Under the pieces are notes generated by a model. That model had not been told where the DNA came from. It saw nothing but the letters and a program-made list of their open reading frames with translations, and searched no databases. This document shows positions 23,613 through 35,670 of a stretch of 64,000 bases of DNA, piece after piece; the first letter of the stretch is position 1; each line of letters begins with the position of its first letter. This stretch comes from Mortierella sp. BCC40632 (lineage: Eukaryota > Mortierellomycota > Mortierellomycetes > Mortierellales > Mortierellaceae): positions 1,892,001 to 1,956,000 of the forward strand of contig WAEK01000003.1 of the NCBI GenBank assembly GCA_011634665.1, read 5' to 3'. The translations under genes were made by a program, and so were the position numbers.

Positions 23613-25557
23613 TTAACGACGGGGAATGCCACGACCACGACCACGAGGAGCACCTCGGGCATTGTTAGCAGGGTTCTGGCTCTGAGGACTCTTGACCGTC
23701 TCATCCACAGAAAGAATCAAACAAGCAGCTTCCGTTGCAGCAGCAATCGCGTTCGTCTTGACCAGTGCAGGCTCCCAAACAAACGCCGCCATGTTGTCTG
23801 CAATCGATTCCGACTCAATATCCACTCCAGTCCACATCTCACCCTGAGCATGCTTCATTCTCAACTTGTTCAAAATATCCGTGGCATCAAATCCTGCATT
23901 GTCACAGAGCTGTCGGGGAATAATCTCCAACGATCTTGCAAAGGCTCCAATGATCAACTGTTGCTTGCCAGCAATCGTACGCGAATGATCTCTCAAGTAC
24001 TTGGAGATCTCCATCTCGGTAGCTCCACCACCTGCAACCACCAACGTGTTCTTGATCGCACGACGAACAATCATGATGGCATCGTGCAACGAACGCTCCA
24101 CCTCGGCAATGAACTGCTCAGCACCTCCTCTCAAGATCAATGTGCAGGTCTTGGCCGCATGACAACCCTGGAAAAAGTTGAATCGCTCACCTCCGATCTG
24201 ACGTTCCTCAAAGAAGGCACAAGTACCCAAGTGCTTCTCCTCAATGTCAGAGCAAGTCGACTGGATCGAGCCACCAACAGCCTGGATCACTCGCTTCAAA
24301 TCCGCATCAGGAACACGGCCGGCGCAGAAAATGTCACGGTCGGCAAAGTACTGAGTCGCAAGATCTCCGATAGGCAACTTTGAGAGAACCACCTTGGCGC
24401 CCGTCTTGACAATTGCCTCCAACTTGTCGTAGATGATTTGCCATTCCGCATCGACAATCTTTTGGTATTCCTATAAACGAGGTCACAGAGATAAATATGA
24501 TATATATATTAGGATTAATAAAGGGATTCCCTGTAGGATTGATTCGAAACATGGAAAAGAGTACAAGAAAAAAGGGAATGGAAGGGGATGGTAGCACACT
24601 TACATCGACGGCATCAACACGAACTTCAGCGTTATCACGCTCAGCCTTGAGCTCCAACTCGACATTGAGAGACAAGATCTTGGGGTTCTTAAAGGCCTTG
24701 GGCATCTGCTCAAATCCTGCATACGAGAAGGTCTTCTTGAAGGCAACACCGTCAATCAACAAGGAATCCTGCATGGCACCACCAGCCACCTTCTTCATAC
24801 CAATCAAGTTCTCATCCAACTCTTCCTGGTCCAAATGCAAGACTGCATCCACGACCATCTTTGTAAAGAAATCCTTTTGAGAATGGATCAACTTGGAAGA
24901 CATGGCCGTCGCAGCGCACTTCTCGAGCAATGATCGGAACTCGGCCTCATCCTTGCGCTCGACACGGACGGCAATTTCCTTGACCTTGTTAATTGCCAAC
25001 TGAGCCGCCTTCCTGTAACCCTTGATGATCACCTGAGGGTTGACTCCTTCCTCAACATAGCTACGGACTTCTTTCAAGAGTTCTCCTGCCAACAGAACGA
25101 CCGAGGTCGTACCGTCACCAACTTCTGCATCCTGGGATCTGGCAATGTCGACCAACGTCTTGGCAGCTGGGTGAACGATATCGAGCAGCTTCATGATCGT
25201 GGCGCCGTCGTTGGAGATAGTGACGCTTCCTAAAAAGAGTAGGTAGGATTCATTGTCAGTTGACTTTTTTTTATTTTTTTTTTCCTTTTTCCTTTTTCTT
25301 TTTTCACGGATTCAAAAGTGCAAGGACCACTCATTCTATGTGGCGAGCAAGCAAGCAAGTAAACAAGCGAGTGAGAATACAAAAGAAAAAAAAGATAGGA
25401 TACCTTTCTCATCCACGATCAACTTGTCCATGCCTCTAGGACCAAGAGTTGTGCGGACAGTGTCGACGACAGCCAAGCAGGCATTGATGTTGGACAAAAG
25501 CTGACCCTTGCCCTGGGAGGAGTCTGTTCCGTCCTTGAGAAGGATAATTTGTGGTTG
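23613..25557 (-). CDS. CCT7: CCT7 (TCP-1 eta), cytosolic chaperonin subunit
   Basis: Exons 25557-25404, 25229-24604 and 24470-23613 give about 545 residues, the size of CCT eta. It starts at [19 protein letters not shown] and contains DGATI, the ATP-site motif GDGTTS and LRGGAEQF. The end is an Arg-Gly-rich tail ([10 protein letters not shown]) typical of eta. It is part of the TRiC ring that folds actin, tubulin and WD40 proteins. The initiator Met is not resolved. The codon before CAA is TAG, which is probably a splice acceptor of an unseen first exon. An ATG lies two codons upstream (ATG GAT TAG), but the stop prevents its use in this frame. Confidence 0.93.
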
Positions 25558-26457
25558 CTAATCCATATTGACGATGAAGAGAGGAAATGAGAGAAGAGAA
25601 AGAGAGACGATAAGTTAGCTCAAGGGAGAGGTTTTTTTTAAAAAAAGTGATGAGGACACGCACGACTACCCTGGATAAAAATAAAGAGAGAAAAGAAAAG
25701 AAAAGAAAAAGGCGGATGGAGGATTGAGATGGTCATTTCCTGACGGTCCAGTTCAGGGTTTCCTTCTGTTCATGTGGCATGTCATTTCAAGCAGCATCCT
25801 TTTTGAATCGCGTTTGCCTTTTTGGATGCGGACTGATGAAGTCGCGCCGCGCATAATGATAGATCAGTCTCTCTCTCTCACTCCGAGTCAAGCCTCTCGA
25901 AGCTACTCTACTCTTCAATAAAGTCCACGAAAAAAAAAAAGAGTCTGGTAGATGTTCCTGAACGTCACCACTGCATCAAAGAGAGAAGAGGGGGGAGGGG
26001 GGAGGGGAGGGGTGAGAGATGCATTGGCTTCGTCACCCTCTTCCCCCTCCCCTGTGATGATGGTGACACACCGCAGAGAATGTCAGGTTGATGCTGGTTC
26101 TTTTTCTTTCTTTTTACCATCATGGGATTTTGGCGCGACATCTTGTATATAGAGCAGCAAGGGCTGAATGAACAGAGAAGAAATTAGGAGAGAAAGGAGA
26201 AGAAGAAAAAAAAAAAATAAAAATAAAAGAAAAAGAAGAATGGAGAAGGAGAGGTGGAGTGGGAGGTGTTGGATGGCGTTGAACGATCGACGATCGAGGT
26301 TCCTTTCTCTGGAAAAAACAGATCTGCGAGTCGTGTCGCCTCGTCGTCAGGCCTCCTCTGGTGCATTCAAGGGGGCTTAAGGGTGGCTGCACTCGTATTC
26401 CTTCCACGAACTTCTCTCCCAATCATCGCGAGAGCTCAGGGCCTACTACCCCCGTCT

Positions 26458-26500
<43 letters not shown>

Positions 26501-26640
26501 GTTTCTCTGCTTGTCTGTTTTCTACAGTTGTTTATGTGTAAAGCATTCTAAGGGACGACATGGGGGTAGGGAGAGAAAAGAAAGAGAAAGAGAGAATGGG
26601 GCAAAAAACTAGTATTCTTTCCTACACTCTTTTCTTCTTT
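25558..26640. other. intergenic, CCT7 upstream and uL22m 3' flank
   Basis: Should contain the first CCT7 exon and its promoter. It holds poly-A/T runs, a G-rich patch at 25992-26015 and a CT repeat at 26461-26495. No other gene is seen. Confidence 0.55.
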
Positions 26641-28073
26641 TTACCAGTTGTAAAGATGAGATGGGTTGTAGATAGGCTTGTCCTCGATCAGGGGTGTCCA
26701 CACCTTTTTCGTCACCTTCCAACCACGGATCTTTCGCCTCGTCGTCGAAGCACCCTCTGTCTTTGCTTCTGGCTGACGCTCCTTCAACGTGAACTTCAAA
26801 TGGGCACTTGGGTGGTGCATAATACCGTACTTGCCACGAGCGTGGACCTTGATCCGACGGTGGTAGTCTCCCTTTCCGACCCAGGCACGGTCTAGGTTAA
26901 AATGAGAACAAGGTTACAGCAATGGTGAGCAAATGAAAGAAAAATTACTAGATCTATGTACATGTCTACTATTCAGTCCCTCCTAGATTGAAAACTCGGT
27001 CTTGTTCACTGCTAGTCGCCAGACTTACCAACATAGAGCTTGCTAGGATCCATGGCATACTTGGCCTGAGTAGAGGCGTTGGTTCTGGCAAAGGCCAAAG
27101 TGTTCATGACCCTCTTGGAGGGTCTCTTTTGAGAGAATTCCATCTGGTTGATTGCATTCTGGATATCAAGTCCCTTGATCTGGTTGGCCAAAAGACGGAG
27201 CTTCTTGGTCGAGGTCTTGAAGGTGGCGGTCGAGAATTGGTACTAATCGATGGTGGATCAAGACAAGCAAGGAAGTGGTGCGTCAGGTCGGACAGTCCCA
27301 AAGATATAATCCTCCCAGATCAAACAGATCAAAAAGATTCCTCTTGCTCTATCTTTCTCTCTTTTAGTTGTCGATTACTGTCAATTGTCCGCTACAAGTC
27401 TCCACTATCGGATTATCTCAAATGTTATGTTGACCCATGGTTCTGTCCTGAATGCTGAGCTGATCGCCTCTGATCCATGCAGTAGTCGTCTGTCCACTGA
27501 TACGCGACAATAAAAATTTAAAAAAATATTAGGTCGCTCTTTATCCATGTGGCGGCTTACCTCCTTGACAGTAGCCTTTCCACCCTCCTCCACTGGCACC
27601 TCCTCCACACGTGCGGCAACCTCGTCAAAGAGAGATGAGGCACTCCAGTCCGCCTTGACGGGCTGAATGTCCTGCTTCCGATCAGCAAAGCGAGCGGTCA
27701 ATGCATGGAATCCACGAGGGGCTGTGAACTTGTTGCCCAAGCTAGAGAAATGATGAAAGAGAGATGGATGGAATGCAATCCTCTGGTAAGCCTTTGATTT
27801 GGTTCATGTGCTGTGGCGGTAGTGACTGACCGGGTGGACAAGTTGGTCCCTCAGCTGGTCGTCCATTGGGATGCTGCAAGAAACGCCACCCTCTTGTTAC
27901 AACAGGTCGTAAAAGAATAAAGAAAGAAAAAAAAAAAAAAAAAAAAAAAAGAAAAAGAAAGAAGAGAGGTCGATTGTCGAGAAGAAAAAAAAATAAAGTC
28001 GCGGGTACCTGTTCAAAGCAGCTGTGACAGGCCTCTGGTTTGTGCGCAATGCCGACTTGAAAGAGTTGAACAT
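26641..28073 (-). CDS. mitochondrial large-subunit ribosomal protein uL22m
   Basis: Four exons: 28073-28009, 27741-27561, 27242-27029 and 26891-26641, 236 residues with phase kept. The N-terminus MFNSFKSALRTNQRP is basic and looks like a mitochondrial presequence. The L22 core is TSTKKLRLLANQIKGLDIQ, then FARTNASTQAKYAMDPSKL, and it ends with the Arg/Lys/His-rich hairpin region GKGDYHRRIKVHARGKYG. uL22 lines the exit tunnel of the mitoribosome. The yeast counterpart is Mrpl22. Confidence 0.88.
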
Positions 28074-28491
28074 GTTGAAGTTGAAATGGCAAGGGGAGGC
28101 CGAGTCGAATGAGGAGAGGATCCCTTCAGCATCTTCCGGTGAGGAGGAGAGTCACTGGAGCAAACATCATAAGCCACCTGGAAAGTCAATTTTGGCCCTC
28201 TTTTTTTTTTTTATTTTATTTTTTGGACTCTCCACTACCACTGCCTACTGTCTACTGTCTCCTGCCCACTACCTATCATCAGCAGTCTTCTACTCAGCGC
28301 CGGATTTCCTCACAAAATGTATCCCAGGAGCAATGGTTGTTACAAGACGAACTGATATTGTTTTTTTTATATATGGTTCAAATAAAATCTATAATACAAC
28401 CCCATAACTATTTACTACTGTTAAGGTGGCCCTTCTTTGTTTTTTTAGTCTTTTTGTCTTTTTTGTCTTTTTCTTTTCCAGAAAAGACATC
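28074..28491. other. intergenic between uL22m and the UNC93-like gene
   Basis: Both flanking genes are on the minus strand. T-runs are present and no gene is seen. Confidence 0.6.
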
Positions 28492-29823
28492 TTAGTAATC
28501 AATCTCTCCATTCTTGGCAGAGTCCTTCATAGGGAACTCTCCATCCTCCTCCGAATGATCCTCGATACGGAGGGCAAGGTAGAGGGCTCCAGGGACGGAA
28601 GCACCCAAGAGCGCGAAGCAAATGATCAACTCGGTCATGTAGGGGGTACCAATAGCGTTGATTCTCCACGAGATGGCAGCACCACAGGACTGGATACACT
28701 TGTAGAAACCGGCATAACGCGACAAGACCGTGGCATCGTTCGACATGGCACCCATCAACCAGTAGATAAATGTCTGCCAGGCGGCATCGTTCAAACCGTA
28801 GAACATGTACAAGAACAAAGGTCCGACATACGAGGCACCCTCCGTAAAGTCATGGTTAGGCTTGGGCTCGTCGATGGTATAGGTTCGCTGGAAGAAGATA
28901 CCTCCAACCCAGGTGGCAGTCATGCAAACGCTGATCAAGGCCATGCCCCAAAGAGCTCTTGTGCGGCGGTTCACGCCCTGGTAATCAAGAACACGGGCAA
29001 AGGAGTAGGATCCAAAGATCTGAGAGGCCCAGTAGAGGATGTTGTTGAGAGACTGGGTACGGATCGAGAAATAGCGTCCATTAACGGTCGAGAACTGGTA
29101 AGAGTAGAACCAGTTTGAGGACAAGAACATGGGTATCAAGACGATCATGCGCCAGTCAAGGAAGAGCTTAAAGATAGCAACGATCTCGCCAGTCCAGGTG
29201 GGGAACTTTTGGATCAGGATATGGTCACCGTTCGAGTGTGTAACGGCCGAAGGAGGAGCCAACGAGAGCGCGATCAAGGTACCGACACCCATCAGAGTCA
29301 AGAACACAATATAGGTTGGGTCACCCAGCGATGGAGCATCTGTGAGTTTGAAGTTGATACCAAAGGCAATGACGGAACCGAGGACAGCGCCCATGTTGAA
29401 GATGGCCCAGAAGTATCCGATGAACTTGCCCTTGTCTTGTTCGCGAGGGTAGGCCATCATCATGGCACCCTGAGCGGTCCAGAGCATACCAGCGCCGATA
29501 CCCAAGATGCCTCCGGCAACGATGGTAAAAGTACCAGAGAAAATGTGGTTGTAGGCAAGGAGAGAGCCCGTATACAACATGTAACAGGTACAACCGATGA
29601 AAATAGTCCACTTTGGGCCGAGCTTGTTATGGATTGCACCGGAGAGAAGACCAAAGATTGCAAAGCACGTGTACAGGGCGACGTTCGCATTCTGGCCAAC
29701 CTTGGAATCGACTTGACCACCGCCTCCGAGCGAGTTGAGAGCATTGAACATGCCTGGGCAGCAGAAGCAGATGAATCCTACTGCCAGGACCTGCGTGAGC
29801 GGCGACGTCCAACGGAAGCCCAT
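28492..29823 (-). CDS. UNC93-like major facilitator
   Basis: Single exon, 443 residues, ATG at 29823. I count about eleven or twelve hydrophobic helices, starting LTQVLAVGFICFCCPGMFNA. The spacing and motifs (ALNSLGGGG, GLLSGAIHNKLGPKW, GAGMLWTAQGAMMMAYP) are those of the UNC93/DUF895 branch of the MFS fold found in many fungi. The C-terminal tail is acidic and short. Substrate is unknown: UNC93 relatives include ion-channel regulators and trafficking factors as well as presumed transporters. The lack of introns is unusual among neighbours of this size. Confidence 0.88.
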   Translation of the reverse strand: MGFRWTSPLTQVLAVGFICFCCPGMFNALNSLGGGGQVDSKVGQNANVALYTCFAIFGLLSGAIHNKLGPKWTIFIGCTCYMLYTGSLLAYNHIFSGTFTIVAGGILGIGAGMLWTAQGAMMMAYPREQDKGKFIGYFWAIFNMGAVLGSVIAFGINFKLTDAPSLGDPTYIVFLTLMGVGTLIALSLAPPSAVTHSNGDHILIQKFPTWTGEIVAIFKLFLDWRMIVLIPMFLSSNWFYSYQFSTVNGRYFSIRTQSLNNILYWASQIFGSYSFARVLDYQGVNRRTRALWGMALISVCMTATWVGGIFFQRTYTIDEPKPNHDFTEGASYVGPLFLYMFYGLNDAAWQTFIYWLMGAMSNDATVLSRYAGFYKCIQSCGAAISWRINAIGTPYMTELIICFALLGASVPGALYLALRIEDHSEEDGEFPMKDSAKNGEIDY

Positions 29824-30775
29824 TTTATGAATAGGGACGGATCGGGATTAGATGTGATGAGGAAAATAGAAAATATAGACACAGGATTTGACAGTGGACA
29901 GATCAGGCAAAAGCCAGAGGAATCGAACGGTTAGGAAAGCGAGGAGAGGGGAAGAGGAGGGGAGAGGAAGGAGAGGGGAGGAAGGAGACGGAAAAGGGTG
30001 CAGCGATTGCTTGCTTTCGCCGTGGTTTTATTGGTTTTTTTTTGGCGGGTTGTGGGAGAATGAGGAGAAGCGTGGGAAGAGAAGGGAGGAGGAGAAAGAA
30101 AAAAAGGTGAAGAAAACGAAAACACGGAAGAGGAGAAAGAAAAAAAAAAAGAAGAGAAGAAATAGAGAAAATGGTCGAATTAAAAAGAATGGGGAAGCCG
30201 ACCAGACGATGCTCAACAAACAGGGGAATAGTCGCGGAGGCAAAAGCGGAGAGAAGGATACGCAGAAGGTGAGGCGAGGCAAGGCGACAAATGGCAGGGT
30301 TCATTGGACGGACGAGTCAGGGGATACAGGGCAATGGACTCAGGCGGAGGATCACGCTCGTTATCTCATTCGCTAGAGCCGAGCGGAGCCAAAGACGGTA
30401 ACTACATCTGCGTGGGTCTCTTGCAATATCACAGAAGAAAGGCATGTAGTTATTCGCTCGTACCGTCTTTGTCTCTTTACTCGATCTATATCGAGATCTA
30501 TTGAACGCCCTTTGAATAAATTGAGGTTTGTTCGAAAATCTCCCTGGTGGATAAAAGAGACAAGTGGACTGACTGGATGCCTCGGGACCAGCCAGGGCAA
30601 CAAAAGTTTGGAACAGGCGTCCTTGGAACAGTATGTTAGATTTGTATGTGAAAACCAGGGGCGGGCAAAGAAACTAGAACAGAGTGTATTCTTGTTGCCT
30701 AGACCCCTGACTCGAGGTTGAGATCCTCCTTGATCGCTAAGAGATGGGAAGAGAGGGGGGGATAGAGAGAGAGAC

Positions 30776-30776
<1 letters not shown>

Positions 30777-30874
<98 letters not shown>

Positions 30875-30925
30875 AAGAGAGAGAGAGAGATAGAGAGAGA
30901 CAGAGAGAGAAAGAGAGAGAAAGAG
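30777..30925. repeat. (GA)n microsatellite
   Basis: About 150 bases of GA with occasional CA or AA interruptions. Confidence 0.93.
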
Positions 30926-31132
30926 AGAAAGAGTAAACACCATTGTTGACTAACGGGCCGAGAGTAGTTGCGTTGGATACATTGAGGTACTGCCAAGACG
31001 ATTGGGAGGCTTCGGGAAAAAGTGCTTATGAGCTAGCCTATGGGCTTGTCTGTGAGGCGTGCTCTTTTCTCAAGAGAGAGAGAGAGAGAGGAGGGAACTG
31101 GCAAGGCAACGTAGTCTTGTCGCTGTGTAACC

Positions 31133-31149
31133 CCAGATAACTTATCTGG
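31133..31149. promoter_or_regulatory. palindromic GATA-type site
   Basis: CCAGATAA-c-TTATCTGG is a perfect 17-bp palindrome made of two opposed AGATAA sites, the binding sequence of fungal GATA factors. It is far from any start codon (1.3 kb upstream of the UNC93-like gene), so function is uncertain. Confidence 0.3.
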
Positions 31150-31767
31150 TGCTCTCTGCGCACTAAGGCTGTCCCAAGATGAACAGACGACTGCCATTTT
31201 ACCGGCCATGTTCGGGTCAGCCTTGAACCGCAACGGGATCATAACCAACGGCCAGAGGGCAACTCAAAGAGAGACGCTCTGGAACCTCACTTGTCATCTC
31301 TCATGGCGTGCTTTGAACTTTGATCGTCTCGACTAATCAGATCTGCAAAGTTCTAAATTCGGCACCGCTCTCTTTGTCCTTTTGACAATGGATCCGGTCA
31401 AGAGTGTCGAGCCCACTCCTCCTCTTTCCACTCCTCTTCTCATTTCTTCTCCCCCCAACGTTGTTCTGTTTTTCTCTCTCTTCGACATTTTTTTTTTGAT
31501 TCCGCGGTCGGGGTTATTCTCCACACACACACACACACCACCTGGGTTACTGAACACTTTGCTTGCCCATGTGCAACAACTGAGGGCATTGTACCTCCCC
31601 CTTCCGAGCGCAGCTGGGGGTTGATGGCCCGATATTGGGCTCGGAAGCTGGCAACAACGGCCACGGATGCTTTCCCCTTTTTCTCAGTCCATGGGCACGA
31701 ACAGCGCTAGCTCATCAGCCTATTGAGCCTCACCCGAGTGTCCTCTCTCTCTTCTCTGTCTTCTCTG

Positions 31768-31897
<130 letters not shown>

Positions 31898-32731
31898 CAG
31901 AAACACCCACATGCTCGTATTCTTTCTCCCTCCCCTCATTCCCCCCTCTCTCCCCCATTCATAATCCTGTTTTGCTCACGTTCCAATATGCCGAGCGGAG
32001 CAACTCTCCCGAGGCTTTAATTGGAGATGCAATGATGTATTTCACAGTACAACAGAAGTACCTACACCTTTTGGTCTAGCACAGATTTCTCTTCACAGAC
32101 GTCGTTTGGAGTCTTTCCCTTCTTTGCTCCGTTCAGTCGGGCTGGCTTTCATTTTTATTCTCCCTTCCTTTTGTGTCTGACCGGCACATCCGTTTTACGG
32201 TTGTGCGTCAGAGTCATTCCGGGGATTCGAAAGAAGAGACTCTTTTCTGGGATCTACCGTGGGAGGAAAAGAGAAAGGAAAGAGGCACCTATTTTTTTTT
32301 TTTTTTTTTTTGGTCCCTGGTTCCTTCCTTAGTCGGACAATCCTATTCCTGTCTCTCACTCTTGCTCTCCTCCCCCACTAAAACTGTCTTTGCCAATTAA
32401 TCCAAAAAGCAGGACTTACGTAAGACGCACAGCTCCAAAATAGGGCGCATTATGTTGTTGTTGTTTTTGTTGTTTTCTTCAGGTGTTGCAGAAACTGGCC
32501 CTGCACTAGCCGATCTGCCTACCCACCTGCCTAAATGCTCCCCCTTTTCCTTTCCTCTTCTAGATTTCCTGTGGATCAATCAACACAAACAAAACAGAGA
32601 CGCTTGGTGGGCAGATGGACAGGATAAAGTTTAATGTCACGAGTGATATTTACATCTTGTGTAAAAAAAAAAGAGATCAGGGATGTCTGCAAAAAAAAAT
32701 GTGTTTATTACTACGTTTTTACCCCGCTCCG

Positions 32732-34814
32732 TTAATGCAGAGGGATCTCGTTATTCATCTCTTCCTCAAGCTCAATAAATCGATCCTCCTTGGCTCGCTT
32801 ACTCCACTTGAAGAACGCAAATACAAAGCCTGCACCGACCACGGCCGCCACTACGACCACGGCCACAATAATGCCAGTTTTGCTTGAGCTACCACTGCTG
32901 TTGCCACCTTGATTGGAGTTATTTCCATTGCCATATTGACCAGAACCTGTTGGAGGCGCGACTAGTTGACGATCTCCAACAAAGAGAGGATCCAGGAAGG
33001 GTGCCATAAGGGGTCCTTCGTTATAGACTGGCTGACCACACTGGGTCTCGTTGTACGCAGTGTCGGCTTTGCCTTGGTACGAGAAGTCTTTGTTCAGGAA
33101 CGTCAAGGTATAATTAAAGGTCGGGTTATAATTTCCATATTGAGCGCGGATCAAATCGAACAGCAACAGGTCTGGACGAGCAGCGGCGCGGTAAGGATAG
33201 TCTATACCGCGTATCATAGGAGCGGAAAAGAAAACGAAAAAAAAAAGGTATTGAAAGTGAATAAGTAGAGTTATTGACACATTCTCTTGGCAAAGATCAA
33301 GACAAGATGCGATATCTCCCCTCCTCCTCCCTTGACTTGCTTACCACTAGATCCACGAGGGTTCACAGTGTTATCAAGTGAGTAGACCTGATGAGCCACA
33401 GCTGCAGGAATCTCATCAGCGGTGGAGAACCCTGCTAGTCTGATCCATGACAGGAATCTTGATGGGCCGGGGAACGCATCGCGCTCGGATTGATCAACGA
33501 TAATATGAGAATTCAAGACCAGGTTCTTCATATCCTGGGGCTCCAAATAAGAAGTGTTGGACAAAATATCACCATTGAGTGGGAAGGAGATACCTCCTAG
33601 ATAAAATACGAATCAAGAAAGCGAGTGAGAAAAAAAAATGCGATATACTCGATAAAAGGAATAGCGAAAAGAAAGAGCTAGGTCTGGCACAAGAACCCAT
33701 ACCGGCATCGCGAATGATGGTCCTGACGAATGGAGTATTAATAACCTCCCATTTCTTGGCGGCAATGTCGTATCGTACCCAGCCGATACGCTTTTTGTAG
33801 GGCTGAGTGATCAAGAGAGTATTGTCCCTGTGTGCTTCGTAAGCAGCTTTGATAGTGTTGTAGATGGTCTCTCCAGTTATACCTGCTCCAAAGAAAAGTG
33901 AAAGGGGCTTGATAAAGGACAGTCTTTCCAAAGGTTCGATCTCGGCAGTCGGTATCAAGATATCCTTGGTTTGAGCTGGATGCATGATATTTGTAAAAGC
34001 AGCGTCGATACTTTGGTACTGGGTGAAAGGGTCGTTGGGGTTGATGGCCAAGATGGATCCGTTCTTGACTCCAGCCTGCAAGCAAGGCGAGACGACATTG
34101 TTTGGATCTGTGATGAGCTTAATTGCGCTTTCTTGGTTAATAAGCTAAATAGACCCATGCATAAGCAGAAAAGGGGAGAGGAGAGGCAATGCAGAAATAT
34201 CAGTCAGCAGTCAATGATCAATGGTCAATGGTCAGTGGCCGATAGTCTCGACCAAACATTTTAAAAAGAATGATCATTCAAGAGTCGACTCTCTTGTCCT
34301 TGATGGAAAAGTAAAAAAAAAAAAAAAAAAAAAAAGACTTGCCTCGATGAGTGACGCAGTACTGCCCTGTTCGACAGCGACTGTCTTGAGTGGGACTTGG
34401 AACTTGCTCAAGATGGCGAGAGAAGGGTCGGTTGCACAGTTCAACAGATAGTCTTCCTTATAGGTTGCTGGGTTGTTTGGGTCAAGGATGGTGACCACAG
34501 TGTACCCTTCATAGTAACTGACTGTGTAGAAAGTGCCATCTTTGTTGTTGGCGTAGTTGAGAGTCAATAAGAAAGAAGGAAACAAGGAACGAAAGAGAGA
34601 AAGCCAAGGTGAGTGGGCAAAGTAAAGGCGACAACGAAAAAAATAATCATGACAGTCCAAAAGGAGGGAGCCATGTGGCTTCCTAGCCTTTTCTCCTTCA
34701 TGCTTTCTCTCTCTCTTTCATACTTGACGATAGAGTGCCGCCACAGTTTGATTGGGCGGTGGCTACGATGGCCATGGCCATCAAAGTGACCAGCGCAGTG
34801 ATGGAGCGGAGCAT
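32732..34814 (-). CDS. type I membrane protein with substrate-binding-protein-like ectodomain
   Basis: Five exons: 34814-34724, 34539-34343, 34144-33703, 33596-33345 and 33201-32732, 483 residues with phase kept. Intron 2 begins GCAAGT (GC-AG type). A signal peptide (MLRSITALVTLMAMAIVATA) is followed by a long ectodomain, a Gly/Asn/Ser linker, one helix (TGIIVAVVVVAAVVGAGFVF) and a short basic then acidic tail ending NNEIPLH. The ectodomain order YYEGYTVVTIL, FQVPLKTVAVEQGSTASLIEL, INQESAIKLITD recalls bacterial TroA/FhuD-type binding proteins for metals or siderophores. That likeness is my reading of a pattern, not a search result. I do not know a studied relative. Confidence 0.78.
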
Positions 34815-35670
34815 GTTGCCAATTGTGGTGAGCAGATGGAGACTTTTCTTTTATATAAAAAAAGAATGGCGTGGGAATCAACAATGGACGACTTTAGGCG
34901 GGCATGGACAGCTGGTTGAAGGATCAAAAGCCTTTCACACTCTCTTGTTGTTGTTGGAGCAATGCTATTGACAAGAGGGTGGATGAGTCGAGGCGTTGCT
35001 TTTGAAGCAAGATTCTGAGAAAGGGGTGGGGGTGGGCTGTCAAACGAAGAAAGAGCGGAAGAAAAGAAAGAAAAACGTAAAAACCTTCTTTCTGTGTTGT
35101 TGTTTCTCTTCTCGGCTGGGCTTGGTGTTGCCTGGCGTAGAGCAACTGGGGCCCTTCTTATTACGGTGCCGATGGCGGAGCAAAGACGAGTGAGCCGAGC
35201 GCCAATCCCTGTATCATCGGGAGGAGACGATGGGCTCCCCTTCCCCCTCTCTCTAACGACTACATGGCTACTGTAGTAGAGTGGATGCCCTCCCCCTTCC
35301 GCTGCCGGTTCCTGTATGAGTGGACCATCGTTCCTCCCCACGTAGCTGTACAGGTGGGTGAAGGAGCGCCCATCTAACCAAAGCTTGTCGCACGGGCAAA
35401 GATGCGCTCTCTGATGTAAGGATGCCTGGCCTAGACCATGCCTGAGAGAGAGGGAGATAGAAGGGATATCATCTGCCTTGTTGTGGCCACGCGAGAGACT
35501 CACAAGCTGCAAGAACGCCCTGATTCTCGACAAGACATACCTTGAAAGTCTTGGCTCAGCCACCGTGTGAGAGCTTCTGTCACTGCTAAATTTTGAAAGG
35601 GCGGCTCTCTCTCTTTCTCACTTACACTCTCTCGACGCCATCCACCAGCATCGGGCTTCAGATTGACTCA
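34815..35670. other. divergent intergenic region
   Basis: Shared upstream region of the membrane protein (-) and the WBP11-like gene (+). Open frames seen here lack coding character. Confidence 0.6.

Noticed and set aside
27742..27900. An extra exon in uL22m (HPNGRPAEGPTCPPG or a neighbouring frame)
   Set aside because: No donor there gives the phase needed by the next exon, while direct joining of 28009 to 27741 is in phase.
34555..34723. AT-AC or U12-type intron in the substrate-binding-like gene
   Set aside because: There is no AG for about 115 bases before LNYANNKDG, which first suggested an AC acceptor. An AAAG acceptor at 34540 gives correct phase, so an ordinary GT-AG intron explains it.
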